Shown: positions 26,708-35,301, counted from the first letter of the stretch. The stretch is DNA of 64,000 bases from Rheinheimera sp. EpRS3 (GCF_001513785.1 NZ_LNQS01000001.1:806001-870000), one strand, 5' to 3'. Numbers and translations: made by a program. The notes: generated by a model not told the origin, from the sequence alone.

Positions 26708-27399
26708 TTCAGCTCATTAATTTTCAGATTTTTAAACCACACCACATCGCCATGATCCTGCAAACCGATATGGCCGCTGCTGTTGGCGGCAAACCCTTGC
26801 CAGTTGGCAAACTTGCTGGCGGCCACCAGTTGCTGCCACTCTGGGCTGTGGAGCTCCACCGATACTGCCTGCACATCGTTCTGCCAAATGGTTAACTGGT
26901 TTTTCTGCAGCCGGATGCGTACCTGATTCCACTCACCGGCTATTTTGTGCGAAGCCGCAGGCGAGGCGATCATGTCGTATAAAGAGCCGGATAAATGGTT
27001 TGCCAGTTTGTTGTCGGGGTGGCGTTCGTTATCCAGGATCTGAATTTCCGGGGCATGCGAATAAATCTGGCTGCCGGTTTCGTCTACCAGAATAAAAATG
27101 CCGCTATTGCCGCCTTCGGCAATTTTCCAATCCAGCTTAAGGTCAAAATCCTGATATTGGGCTTTAGTTAGAATGTCGCCGCCGCCTTTACCGGTTAGCT
27201 TAATAGCGCCATCTTCAATGACCCACTTATCGCTTAACCCTTGCTGTTTAAAGTTACGCCACTGCGACAGGTCTTTGCCATTAAACAGCAGTTGCCAGCC
27301 ATCCTGTTGCTCTTGCGCGGTTAACTGATTATCCGCGGCGAGTGCGCCAAAGCTACCAAGCGCTAGCAGCAGGGCGTAAAGTTGGTGTCTGATTTTCAA
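26704..27399 (-). CDS. DUF1080 3-keto-glycoside hydrolase/lyase
   Basis: A 231-residue secreted protein: signal peptide about 1-21 (ending ALAA), then one DUF1080 concanavalin-like domain (WQLLFNGKDLSQWRNF, DILTKAQYQDFDLKLDWKIAEGGNSGIF, NHLSGSLYDMI, GHIGLQDHGDVVWFKNLKI). DUF1080 proteins act on 3-keto-glycosides, cleaving the glycosidic bond after C3 oxidation. As first gene of the operon, with a dehydrogenase and its subunit downstream, it suggests a complete periplasmic oxidise-then-cleave route. A LacI-like operator lies upstream. Confidence 0.82.
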   Translation of the reverse strand: MKIRHQLYALLLALGSFGALAADNQLTAQEQQDGWQLLFNGKDLSQWRNFKQQGLSDKWVIEDGAIKLTGKGGGDILTKAQYQDFDLKLDWKIAEGGNSGIFILVDETGSQIYSHAPEIQILDNERHPDNKLANHLSGSLYDMIASPAASHKIAGEWNQVRIRLQKNQLTIWQNDVQAVSVELHSPEWQQLVAASKFANWQGFAANSSGHIGLQDHGDVVWFKNLKINELK

Positions 27400-27446
27400 G
27401 GTCGTTCTCCTGTTGTTGCAGTGATTGTTGTTATAGGCACTGTTTC

Positions 27447-27485
27447 AATGTAACCGATATCATTGTGTTTGCTGTTATAGTGCAA
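27447..27485 (-). promoter_or_regulatory. Promoter with LacI-type operator for the keto-glycoside operon
   Basis: On the minus strand TTGCAC (27480-27485) and TGATAT (27457-27462) are 17 bp apart, a good sigma-70 arrangement. AATGTAACCGATATCATT (27447-27464) overlaps the -10. It has a central CG and two half-sites of the kind used by LacI-family sugar regulators, although the halves differ from each other. No LacI gene is in the window, so the regulator would act from elsewhere. The rest of the 352-bp gap (27400-27751) has one more palindrome and AT-rich sequence, and no convincing gene. Confidence 0.5.
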
Positions 27486-27621
27486 ACAGCTACAAAATAA
27501 AAGAGTAATTCGATAAACAGACGGCGCTTTTTTAGTGCAAAAACTCGATATTTGCTACAGTGCTGCGGCATAATTAGCCGGTAACCAGGCCAATTTAGTC
27601 TGGTATGGCTGGCTAGTCTTG

Positions 27622-27639
27622 AATGTAATGCGTTACATT
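27622..27639. promoter_or_regulatory. Palindromic site upstream of pncC
   Basis: AATGTAATGCGTTACATT has perfect 7-bp arms (AATGTAA/TTACATT) around TGCG. It lies about 112 bp before the pncC start and 223 bp from the DUF1080 start. It looks like a transcription-factor site; LacI- or TetR-type proteins are possible. It could serve either direction. Confidence 0.45.
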
Positions 27640-27751
27640 TTTGTGGCGAATATAGCAAGGCTGACGGTTTTACAGCGTGGCCAAGCGGTACTTGCTCCGT
27701 TTTCGGTTCTGGCGGCATAATAGCAGGCACTTATTACGATGTAGGTGAATT

Positions 27752-28249
27752 ATGGCGACCGCAGACAGTATGACACTGGCAGCACAGCTTGGGCAGTTAC
27801 TGGTGCAGAAAAAATGGACTATCACCACTGCTGAATCCTGTACCGGCGGTGGTATAGGTTACTGGTTAACCGCAGTACCCGGCAGTTCAGCTTATGTTGA
27901 CCGCGGCTTTATTACCTATAGCAACAAAGCCAAGCAGCAATTACTGGCTGTGCGCAGCGCAACTTTGCTACAGTTTGGTGCGGTGAGTGAAGAAACCGTA
28001 CGTGAAATGGCCGAAGGCGCTGCCAAAGCTGCCAATGCGAATATGGCCATTGCCGTGTCCGGTATTGCCGGCCCGGATGGCGGCTCAGTATATAAGCCGG
28101 TGGGCACTGTGTGTTTTGGCTTTTACCTTAATGGTAATGTAGCCAGCAGCCATTTGGTATTTGCCGGTGATCGCCAACAGGTACGCCAGCAAGCCATCGA
28201 TTACGCCCTCAAACAAAGCATTGAGCTGTTGACAGCTTTAGCAAACTAG
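27752..28249 (+). CDS. pncC: Nicotinamide-nucleotide amidohydrolase PncC (CinA C-terminal type)
   Basis: Deamidates NMN to nicotinate mononucleotide in NAD recycling. The 165-residue stand-alone domain matches E. coli PncC (YgaD): TTAESCTGGGIGYWLTAVPGSSAYVDRGFITYSN near the N-terminus, with the catalytic Ser/Lys region, and AVSGIAGPDGGS(V)YKPVGTVCFG near 107-130. AGGTG lies before the ATG. It is directly upstream of recA, a common pairing. The recA promoter -35 lies inside its last codons. Confidence 0.92.
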   Translation: MATADSMTLAAQLGQLLVQKKWTITTAESCTGGGIGYWLTAVPGSSAYVDRGFITYSNKAKQQLLAVRSATLLQFGAVSEETVREMAEGAAKAANANMAIAVSGIAGPDGGSVYKPVGTVCFGFYLNGNVASSHLVFAGDRQQVRQQAIDYALKQSIELLTALAN

Positions 28250-28269
28250 ACTACTGTACGAGCATACAG
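28229..28269 (+). promoter_or_regulatory. recA promoter with LexA (SOS) box
   Basis: TTGACA (28229-28234), a 17-bp spacer and TACTGT (28252-28257) form a sigma-70 promoter. CTGTACGAGCATACAG (28254-28269) fits the LexA consensus CTGT-n8-ACAG exactly and overlaps the -10, so LexA would block transcription. The -35 is inside the end of pncC. recA starts about 43 bp downstream. Confidence 0.9.
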
Positions 28270-28311
28270 TGTTAATTGTCCGGCAAGCCCGGCTCAACCA
28301 TGGATATAAAA

Positions 28312-29355
28312 ATGGACGACAACAAACAAAAAGCGCTCACTGCCGCCTTAGGTCAAATTGAACGTCAGTTCGGTAAAGGTTCTATTATGCGTTTGGGTGA
28401 TAGCACCGCGCTGGATATTGCTGCCGTATCTACCGGTTCACTGGGGCTGGATATTGCACTGGGCATCGGCGGTTTACCTTATGGCCGTATCGTCGAAATT
28501 TATGGCCCGGAGTCGTCTGGTAAAACTACCTTAACCTTACAGGTTATTGCTGAAGCGCAAAAAGCCGGTAAAACCTGTGCTTTTATCGATGCCGAGCATG
28601 CGCTGGACCCGGTTTATGCCAAAAAGCTGGGTGTTAAGGTAGAAGACCTGCTGGTATCGCAGCCGGATACCGGTGAGCAGGCACTGGAAATTTGTGACAT
28701 GTTAGTGCGCTCTGCTGCAGTAGATGTTGTAGTAGTCGACTCGGTAGCTGCTTTAACGCCAAAAGCTGAAATTGAAGGTGACATGGGCGACAGCCATATG
28801 GGCCTGCAAGCCCGCTTAATGTCACAGGCACTGCGTAAGCTAACCGGTAATATTAAACGCTCTAATACTTTGTGTATTTTTATCAACCAAATCCGCATGA
28901 AGATCGGTGTCATGTTCGGTAACCCGGAAACCACTACCGGTGGTAATGCGCTGAAATTCTACGCTTCTGTGCGCTTAGATATCCGCCGTATTGGCTCGGT
29001 AAAAGACGGTGATGAAATTACCGGTAACGAAACCCGCGTTAAAGTAGTGAAAAACAAAGTGGCGCCACCGTTTAAACAAGCCGAGTTTATTATTCAGTAC
29101 GGTGCCGGCATTAATAAGCTGGGCGAACTGATTGATTTAGGTGTAGCCCAGGGCTTAGTAGATAAAGCCGGTGCCTGGTATGCGTATCAGGGCAATAAAA
29201 TTGGCCAGGGTAAGGCAAATGCGATGAAGTTTTTGGCAGATAACCAACCTGTTGCTGACGAAATTGAAAAAGAGCTGCGTTCGCGCCTGTTGTTAAAGCC
29301 GGGTGAAAAACCGATTGAAGAAAGCATACCAGAGGCGTTTGAAGCCGACTTATAA
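28312..29355 (+). CDS. recA: Recombinase RecA
   Basis: Strand exchange in homologous recombination and co-protease for LexA in the SOS response. 347 residues from the ATG at 28312, where [26 protein letters not shown] aligns with the family start; ATG at 28300 would add four residues. Walker A is GPESSGKTT, followed by [51 protein letters not shown] and the DNA loop [37 protein letters not shown]. No recX follows; a strong terminator comes next. Confidence 0.97.
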   Translation: MDDNKQKALTAALGQIERQFGKGSIMRLGDSTALDIAAVSTGSLGLDIALGIGGLPYGRIVEIYGPESSGKTTLTLQVIAEAQKAGKTCAFIDAEHALDPVYAKKLGVKVEDLLVSQPDTGEQALEICDMLVRSAAVDVVVVDSVAALTPKAEIEGDMGDSHMGLQARLMSQALRKLTGNIKRSNTLCIFINQIRMKIGVMFGNPETTTGGNALKFYASVRLDIRRIGSVKDGDEITGNETRVKVVKNKVAPPFKQAEFIIQYGAGINKLGELIDLGVAQGLVDKAGAWYAYQGNKIGQGKANAMKFLADNQPVADEIEKELRSRLLLKPGEKPIEESIPEAFEADL

Positions 29356-29378
29356 GTCGTGTTCATCTGCCGTTAATA

Positions 29379-29403
29379 AAGCCAGCTTAAGCTGGCTTTT
29401 TTT
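29379..29403 (+). terminator. Rho-independent terminator after recA
   Basis: AAGCCAGC (29379-29386), loop TTAA, GCTGGCTT (29391-29398), then a T-run to 29403. It cleanly separates recA from the next cluster. The remaining 110 bp before the next gene must hold that cluster's promoter, but I see no clear boxes. Confidence 0.9.
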
Positions 29404-29515
29404 GTGATAAATTTTAACTTGCTCTGTTGTTCATGCAGCGATAAGCTGTTGACTTAGCCAGTTTTGTTGCTCCCAAAACGTAAACAAGCAGTAAACGGTA
29501 GCCGGTATCAGAATA

Positions 29516-32128
29516 ATGATAATAATAACAAGGCTATGCCTTATCGCAGTTTGTATTGTACTGGTAGCATGCAAAGCAGATATCAGCGTACAGGATGAAC
29601 CCACCGATCCGGTAGTGCAGGAAATTGCCCTCGCTTTTGTTGAACGCCCGTTACTGGTTGACGACGAACGCTATCAAAGCAATTTGTTTGACCCTTCAGC
29701 CTTTAATCCCGGTGCACGGTTAGTACTTAAGCAAAATGCGTTTGCCCAGTCAGCTGAAACCGATCTTACTGCCAGCCTGTTTACCGAAAATTCCCTATAC
29801 GATGTAAAAGATTTAGCCGCTTCGCCAGATGGCACTACCTTGTTGTTTGCCCTGCGCGCGCCGCAATTACCCAATGTTGCCGATGAGCTGCAGCCGAAGT
29901 GGGATTTATGGCGTTACGACGTTGCCAGTAAAACGGTTAGCCCGTTAATTGCCGATACACAACTGGCCCAGCGCGGCCATGATATCAGCCCGGCATTTTT
30001 ACCTGATGGCCGTATTATTTTCAGTTCTACCCGGCAGATTATTTCCCGGCAAATTTTATTAGATGAGTTTAAGCCGCAATATACGGCGTTGGATGAAGAC
30101 ATAAACTCGCCAGCGTTTAACCTGCATGTTATGAATGCCGATGGCAGCAATATTAGCCAACTGAGTTTTAACCTGAGCCACGACCTCTATCCGGTAGTAC
30201 TGGACGATGGCCATATTTTATATAGCCGCTGGGACAACCAGAGCGATCGCTCAATGCTTAACTGGTATCGTATGCGGCCCGATGGCAGCGAGAACCAACT
30301 GGTGTATGGCTGGCATTCGCATAACAGCGGGGCGGAGCAATCGGCAGTGGAGTTTGCTAAGGCGACAGTGCTGGATGATGGCGCTGTGTCTCTGGCTCTG
30401 GCCGGGGTAGATGCACCTTATTACAACAGCTGGCCACAACGTGTGGCACTGGATCTTGCCAGTGACAATGAGCAAGCCCTGGCAGGTGAAACACTGAATA
30501 TGCCAGCGCAGACACCATTATTTGCCTGGGCGTTTGACAATACCAGCCGCGCCGAGCGTGCCGGGGCAGTTAATAGCTACGCTGCACTGAAAGATGGCAC
30601 TGGCCGTTATCTGGTGAGTTGGTCACCGTGTCGCGTGGTGCAGGAAGAAACCATCTTAAGTTGTGCTCAGGTGGCAGAAGATGCCGGGCTGGAACTGGCA
30701 GAACCTTTGTACGGTTTATGGTTGTTTGATACACAAAAGCAAACTCAGGTGCCGGTGCGGCCCGGCCAGGAAGGGGTATTGGTAACAGAGCCTGTCGTGT
30801 TGCAACCTTACACTGCCGGCGCTTTTTTACCGGCAAATCCATTGCTGGACGCAGAGCTGGCTGCGCAAAATGCCGCCGTGCTGGATATTCGTAGCGTATA
30901 TGATTTTGCCGGTGTGGCTGAGGTGGATATTGCCCGGTTGTCTGATCCGATGCAAAGCAATGCTACGCAGCGCCCCGCGCGGTTTTTACGGCTGGCACGC
31001 GGTGTGCCTTTGCCGCCAGAAGAGGTGCTGGACACACCAGACTTTGCCTTTGGCGTTAGCCGCCGTCAGTTGATGCGCGAGATTCTGGGTACTGTTGCCA
31101 TTGAGCCCGATGGCTCTGTGCAGGTAAAAGTACCCGCCAATGTGCCATTTAATCTGGCGGTGCTTAATGGCGAAGGCCAGGCTGTTTCTGCATTGCACCA
31201 GCAATGGATAACACTGCGCCCCGGCGAAACGCTTAGCTGCAATGGCTGCCATACGCCGCAAAGTACCGCGCCGCATGGCAGAGTAAACGGCGAAGGTGAA
31301 GCGGCCAGTGCTAATGCCGGAGCAGCAGGTTTGGCTGCCTTCCCTAATGCTAATCCGCAATTGCTGGCGCAGCCCGGTGAAACCATGGCGCAAACCGCCG
31401 CCAGGTTAAATGGCATACCAGAGCTTAGCGAAGCATTGCAGTATTTAGATATCTGGACCGATCCGGCCAGGCGTGCGCCGGATGCAGCTGTGCAGATCAG
31501 CCTGCAGGATCTGACCACAACTTTACCGGCCGGGCTGGAGTGCTTTTCGCAGTGGCTGGCCAGTTGCCGGTTACGCATAGATTACCCAACCCATATTCAA
31601 CCACTGTGGCAGGAAGATCGGCGCCGCTTTGATCCGGATAGTAACGAACTGATTGCCGATCATACCTGTGTCAGTTGCCATAGCAGAACCGATGCTAACG
31701 GCGATAGCCGGGTACCTTTGGCACAACTGGAACTGGATGCAGAGCCGTCAGATCTGCAAGCTGAGCATTATCGCAGTTACCGCGAACTGTTAAGTGCCGA
31801 TAACGAGCAGGAGCTGGTGGGCGCTGTGCTGGTTGATCGCCTGGTGCAGGCTACCGATGCTGACGGTAATTTGCTGTTTGTTACCGACGGCGCCGGCAAT
31901 CTGGTACTTGATGACAACGGCAATCCCATTCCTGTGATGGTAACAGTGGCGGTTACCCCCGCCATGCGCGCTGGCAGCGCTGTGGGCAGTGGCGCATTTT
32001 TCAGTTTATTTGGTAATACTGGCAGCCATCAGGGTTATTTAACAGCCACCGAGCTTAAACTGCTGGCCGACTGGCTGGATATTGGTGCACAGTATTACAA
32101 CTCGCCTTTTGCCGTGCCGGAGCAATAA
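29516..32128 (+). CDS. HzsA-like beta-propeller lipoprotein with two c-heme motifs
   Basis: An 870-residue exported protein. The signal peptide ends in lipobox LVAC (Cys19). Residues about 90-300 show TolB/PD40-like propeller repeats (SPDGTTLLFAL, LPDGRIIFSSTR, NLHVMNADGSNISQLSFN, DGHILYSRWDN). The middle part resembles the domain named after the hydrazine synthase alpha subunit (LDIRSVYDF, ARFLRLARGVPLPP, VPANVPFNLAVLN). CNGCH (575-579) and CVSCH (718-722) are c-type heme sites. Such proteins occur far outside anammox bacteria, so hydrazine chemistry is not implied. It heads an unbroken ~20-kb run of genes and likely carries electrons at the outer membrane or in the periplasm. Confidence 0.75.
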   Translation: MIIITRLCLIAVCIVLVACKADISVQDEPTDPVVQEIALAFVERPLLVDDERYQSNLFDPSAFNPGARLVLKQNAFAQSAETDLTASLFTENSLYDVKDLAASPDGTTLLFALRAPQLPNVADELQPKWDLWRYDVASKTVSPLIADTQLAQRGHDISPAFLPDGRIIFSSTRQIISRQILLDEFKPQYTALDEDINSPAFNLHVMNADGSNISQLSFNLSHDLYPVVLDDGHILYSRWDNQSDRSMLNWYRMRPDGSENQLVYGWHSHNSGAEQSAVEFAKATVLDDGAVSLALAGVDAPYYNSWPQRVALDLASDNEQALAGETLNMPAQTPLFAWAFDNTSRAERAGAVNSYAALKDGTGRYLVSWSPCRVVQEETILSCAQVAEDAGLELAEPLYGLWLFDTQKQTQVPVRPGQEGVLVTEPVVLQPYTAGAFLPANPLLDAELAAQNAAVLDIRSVYDFAGVAEVDIARLSDPMQSNATQRPARFLRLARGVPLPPEEVLDTPDFAFGVSRRQLMREILGTVAIEPDGSVQVKVPANVPFNLAVLNGEGQAVSALHQQWITLRPGETLSCNGCHTPQSTAPHGRVNGEGEAASANAGAAGLAAFPNANPQLLAQPGETMAQTAARLNGIPELSEALQYLDIWTDPARRAPDAAVQISLQDLTTTLPAGLECFSQWLASCRLRIDYPTHIQPLWQEDRRRFDPDSNELIADHTCVSCHSRTDANGDSRVPLAQLELDAEPSDLQAEHYRSYRELLSADNEQELVGAVLVDRLVQATDADGNLLFVTDGAGNLVLDDNGNPIPVMVTVAVTPAMRAGSAVGSGAFFSLFGNTGSHQGYLTATELKLLADWLDIGAQYYNSPFAVPEQ

Positions 32129-32851
32129 ATGATACGGCTATTAATGTTACTTCTTAGTGTATTAAGCCTGCAGTTAATGGCTGAAACAGTCGCTGTTAAA
32201 GTAAGCGGCGACTTTGTCAATTTGCATTCCGGCCCCGGCCGCGGTTACCCCATCGTGCAGGTAGCCATTAAAGGTGAGGCGTTAGTACTCAATAAACGCC
32301 GGACCGACTGGGTACAGGTAGAGTTTAAACAACAGCAGTACTGGCTGGCGCGAGCTGATCTGACGCAATTGGTTACGCTACAACAGCAGACATTCACTGT
32401 GTCGGATGAGCGCATAGCATTGTATGAGCAGCGTTCGCTTGAAGCGGGCTTTATGTTTGGCGACTTTAACGGCAGCAGTTTTTATCAGCTGTCGCTGGCG
32501 TATTTGTTTAGCCCCTATGTGCAAACCGAGCTGGCGGTAGGGCAGGCTAATGGAGATCAGGCTGACAACCTGTCAGCCGAGCTAAGCGTGTATTTAAGCC
32601 CGATGCCACACTGGCGCTGGTCACCTTATTTTGGCATCGGCGGTGGTGTGCTGCGTACCACGCCGCGAACGGTGCTGGTGCAAACGCCGGATCGTAATAA
32701 CAGCCTGGCCAGTGCTGAGTTGGGGGTACGTTATTACCTTCGCCGTAATTTTATCGCCCGTGCCGGTTACCGGCGCAGTATTATCGTTACCGATCGCAAT
32801 GACAACGAAGAGATAGACACATGGAAACTTGGTTTCAGCGTATTTTTTTAG
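32129..32851 (+). CDS. SH3-domain outer-membrane beta-barrel protein
   Basis: A 240-residue exported protein. A signal peptide (about 1-18, ending LMA) is followed by a bacterial SH3 domain (about 20-80: VNLHSGPGRGYPIVQVAIKGEALVLNKRRTDWVQVEF, WLARADLT). A short barrel region follows (about 110-240) with alternating aromatic strands, ending in the outer-membrane signature of a terminal Phe (FSVFF). The SH3 part may bind peptidoglycan while the barrel sits in the outer membrane. It begins one base after the HzsA-like gene and overlaps the next barrel gene by 31 bp. Confidence 0.72.
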   Translation: MIRLLMLLLSVLSLQLMAETVAVKVSGDFVNLHSGPGRGYPIVQVAIKGEALVLNKRRTDWVQVEFKQQQYWLARADLTQLVTLQQQTFTVSDERIALYEQRSLEAGFMFGDFNGSSFYQLSLAYLFSPYVQTELAVGQANGDQADNLSAELSVYLSPMPHWRWSPYFGIGGGVLRTTPRTVLVQTPDRNNSLASAELGVRYYLRRNFIARAGYRRSIIVTDRNDNEEIDTWKLGFSVFF

Positions 32852-33435
32852 TGCTGGGTCTGGCACCCGCTCTGGCTTATGCACAGCAGGTTGAGCCGGA
32901 TATCAACCAAAGCAGTATCAGCGAAAACGTGCTGGATAGCGAAAACTGGTTGCTGGGCCTGCATGGCGGCATGATCAATATTGAAGATTTTGGCAGCAGT
33001 GCACTGGGTGCATTGCAGCTTAGTTACCACATTAACGAAGACTTTTACCTGAGCGCCGAGTACGCCATGGCTAAAGCTGGGCGCACCTCGTTTGAAGAGC
33101 TGAGCGGCGCGGCGCCACTGCTGACCGACAGCGAACGCGAGTGGCGTTATTACGGCGCTCATATCGGCTATGTGCTGTTACCGGGCGAAGTGTTTTTAAA
33201 CCGTAACTACGCGATGAACAGCGGCCTGTCGGTATTTGCCGGTGGTGGAAATGTCGATTTTGCCGGAGATAAGGTATTCGCGCTGCAACTGGGCAGCCAG
33301 TTCAAACTATACGCCACAGACTGGCTGGCGCTTGAGCTGACCTTTAGCGACTATATTTTTGAAACCACCATACTGGCGCGCAGCAAAACCACACATAACC
33401 TTAGCCTGGCTTTGGGTATGGCGGTGTATTTCTAG
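32821..33435 (+). CDS. Outer-membrane beta-barrel protein (OMP_myx_plus-like)
   Basis: A 204-residue exported barrel. The signal peptide ends at about residue 21 (AYA-QQ). The rest matches in style a family of small barrels first noticed near gliding-motility and proteosortase genes in myxobacteria (TIGR04565-like): SENWLLGLHGGMINIEDFGSS, EDFYLSAEYAMAKAG, and a last strand ending GMAVYF with terminal Phe. It overlaps the upstream SH3-barrel gene by 31 bp. Pairing of two barrels suggests a joint outer-membrane unit; that is inference. Confidence 0.68.
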   Translation: METWFQRIFLVLGLAPALAYAQQVEPDINQSSISENVLDSENWLLGLHGGMINIEDFGSSALGALQLSYHINEDFYLSAEYAMAKAGRTSFEELSGAAPLLTDSEREWRYYGAHIGYVLLPGEVFLNRNYAMNSGLSVFAGGGNVDFAGDKVFALQLGSQFKLYATDWLALELTFSDYIFETTILARSKTTHNLSLALGMAVYF

Positions 33436-33455
33436 TTGTTGATACAGAGGTAGTA

Positions 33456-33938
33456 ATGAAACGATTAATACAAAGCAGCATGCTGCTACTGGCACTGGGG
33501 TTGTCAGCTACGGTGCAGGCGCAAACCGCACCCGATTTCACCTTAAAGGCACTGGATGGCAATAACCTGCGTTTAGCCGAGCAACGTGGCGACATTATGC
33601 TTATTAATTTCTGGGCCAGTTGGTGCGGCCCCTGTATTCAGGAAATGCCGGCGCTGGACAAACTGGCGCAAAAATACCAGATGCTGGGGGTGCAGGTTTG
33701 GGGCGTGAATGTCGAAAGTGACAACTCCGCCGCCAAAGCCTACCTGAGCAAGGTGCAGGTGGCGTTTCCTATTCTGTTTGATGTTGATAACAGTGTGTCG
33801 AAAGATTATCGCGTAGAGGCGATGCCCACCACAGTGATATTGGATAAAGACGGTAAGGTGCGCAGTGTGCACCGCGGATATAAGCCGGGGTATGAAAAAA
33901 AATATGAAGACGACATCAAAGGTTTATTACGTGAATAA
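33456..33938 (+). CDS. TlpA-family periplasmic thioredoxin
   Basis: A 160-residue exported thioredoxin-fold protein. Signal peptide about 1-22 (ending VQA), then the redox motif WASWCGPC with Cys57 and Cys60, and the cis-Pro loop VEAMPTTVILDKDG near 125. TlpA/ResA proteins reduce disulfides in apocytochromes or partner proteins; here three c-heme proteins and Cys-rich DUF4266 are in the same run, so it may serve their maturation. Ribosome site AGAGGT. It overlaps the DUF4266 start by eight bases. Confidence 0.85.
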   Translation: MKRLIQSSMLLLALGLSATVQAQTAPDFTLKALDGNNLRLAEQRGDIMLINFWASWCGPCIQEMPALDKLAQKYQMLGVQVWGVNVESDNSAAKAYLSKVQVAFPILFDVDNSVSKDYRVEAMPTTVILDKDGKVRSVHRGYKPGYEKKYEDDIKGLLRE

Positions 33939-34155
33939 ACATCTGCTAAGCGCCGCAGCGGTGCTACTGTTACTCAGTGGCTGTGCCGGTATGGAGCCTT
34001 GGGTAAAACCCTACGAGCGCGACAAACTGGCCGATCCGATCATGGCGTTCGGCCGCCATCCGGTGGCATTGCAGCATGTTGCCCACGTGCAGGACTCACG
34101 TGAAGCCGCCAAAGGCGCAAATGGCAGCGGAGGCGGTGGTTGTGGCTGTAACTAG
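33931..34155 (+). CDS. DUF4266 lipoprotein with Gly/Cys-rich tail
   Basis: A 74-residue lipoprotein. I place the start at GTG 33931, inside the end of the TlpA gene, with AAAGG eight bases before; a longer frame from 33865 would add residues that are not signal-like. The lipobox is LSGC. The mature part has the DUF4266 pattern: VKPYERDKLADPIM, a HVAHVQDSREAAKG segment, and a tail of Gly residues ending CGCN. The two tail cysteines could bind metal or form a disulfide handled by the thioredoxin next door. DUF4266 and DUF3570 genes typically occur side by side, as here. Confidence 0.8.
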   Translation: MNKHLLSAAAVLLLLSGCAGMEPWVKPYERDKLADPIMAFGRHPVALQHVAHVQDSREAAKGANGSGGGGCGCN

Positions 34156-35272
34156 GCTGTTAGCATTACTGTGCTTTATGTGTTCAGTAGCGCAGGCGGC
34201 AGTATTGCCGGAAGACAGGGCTGATCTGATGTACCACAGCTATCAGGGCGGTGGTGTGTCTATTGATGGCCCGGCGGTGATGCTGCGTAAAAAAGCCGGT
34301 CAGGCGGTGTCGTTATCGGCCTATTACTATATTGATACCGTATCCGGCGCCTCTATTGATGTGGTAGCCACAGCGTCGGCTTATAGCGAAACACGCCATG
34401 AAAAGCGTGTTGGCATTGATTATTTGGCAGGTAACAGCATTTTAAGCGCCAACTACGCCCAAAGCGACGAAGATGATTACAAGGCTAAATCGGTGTCTTT
34501 TGCTATAGCTCATGACACCTTTGGCGGCATGACCACCCTTAGCCTGGAGGCTGGTCTTGGCGATGACGACGTCGGCCGCAACGGCGATGAAAGTTTTAGC
34601 GAAAGCGTAAAACGCTACAACTACAAACTGGGCTGGACCCAGGTGCTAAGCAGCAACTGGATCAGCGCCCTGAATGTGCAGGTTGATTTAGACGAAGGCT
34701 TTTTAAATAACCCTTATCGCAGTGTGCGTTACCGTGATAATACCGAGCCGCTCGGCTATGGCTATCAAAGCGAGGTGTATCCCTCTACCCGTAATTCACT
34801 GGCAGTTGCCGTGGTAAACAAAGTGTATTTGCCCTATCGCGCTGCACTTAGCTTTAACCTGCGCCATTATCAGGACAGTTGGGATATCCGTGCACTGGAT
34901 GCCGAGCTGGAATATGTGCACCCGCTTAGCCAGCGCTGGACGCTGGACGCGAAAATACGCTGGTACAGCCAAAGCCAGGCCGAGTTTTACCGTGACTTAT
35001 TTGATTTTGCCAGCCAGCAAAACTTTATGGCGCGTGACAAAGAGCTGAGCGACTTTACCAACTGGACTTTTGGCGTCGGGGCCAGTTACCGCCTGCCGGG
35101 CTGGGACTTTTGGCCACTGGCCAAACCCGAACTTAACCTGCAGTGGGACCACATCCGCTTTAGCTATAACAATTTTCGTGATGTAACCGCCACCGACACC
35201 GACGTTGGCCTGGAGCCACTGTACCGGCTGGACGCCAATGTGTTGCGGGCGTTTTTTAGTCTGTATTTTTAA
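34121..35272 (+). CDS. DUF3570 outer-membrane protein with possible flavinylation site
   Basis: About 383 residues from ATG 34121 (AAAGG upstream; a GTG at 34142 is an alternative). The signal peptide ends near residue 26 (AQA). The remainder is beta-strand rich with a last strand ending FFSLYF, typical of an outer-membrane barrel. Near the N-terminus, D72-T-V-S-G-A-S78 fits the acceptor pattern Dxx(S/T)GA(S/T) of the flavin transferase ApbE, and an apbE gene lies at the end of the cluster. The gene overlaps DUF4266 by 35 bp. Attachment of FMN here is inference. Confidence 0.78.
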   Translation: MAAEAVVVAVTRLLALLCFMCSVAQAAVLPEDRADLMYHSYQGGGVSIDGPAVMLRKKAGQAVSLSAYYYIDTVSGASIDVVATASAYSETRHEKRVGIDYLAGNSILSANYAQSDEDDYKAKSVSFAIAHDTFGGMTTLSLEAGLGDDDVGRNGDESFSESVKRYNYKLGWTQVLSSNWISALNVQVDLDEGFLNNPYRSVRYRDNTEPLGYGYQSEVYPSTRNSLAVAVVNKVYLPYRAALSFNLRHYQDSWDIRALDAELEYVHPLSQRWTLDAKIRWYSQSQAEFYRDLFDFASQQNFMARDKELSDFTNWTFGVGASYRLPGWDFWPLAKPELNLQWDHIRFSYNNFRDVTATDTDVGLEPLYRLDANVLRAFFSLYF

Positions 35273-35301
35273 CCGGGCTTACTTTTTAACAGGACAAAAT
35301 A

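Noticed and set aside
27431-27730. Minus-strand frame of 99 codons in the pncC/DUF1080 spacer
   Set aside because: No ribosome site, composition unlike the neighbours, and it spans the promoter and palindromes.
29516-32128. True hydrazine synthase (anammox)
   Set aside because: No HzsBC partners or anammox genes, and the protein is a lipoprotein with a different layout; only a domain resemblance remains.
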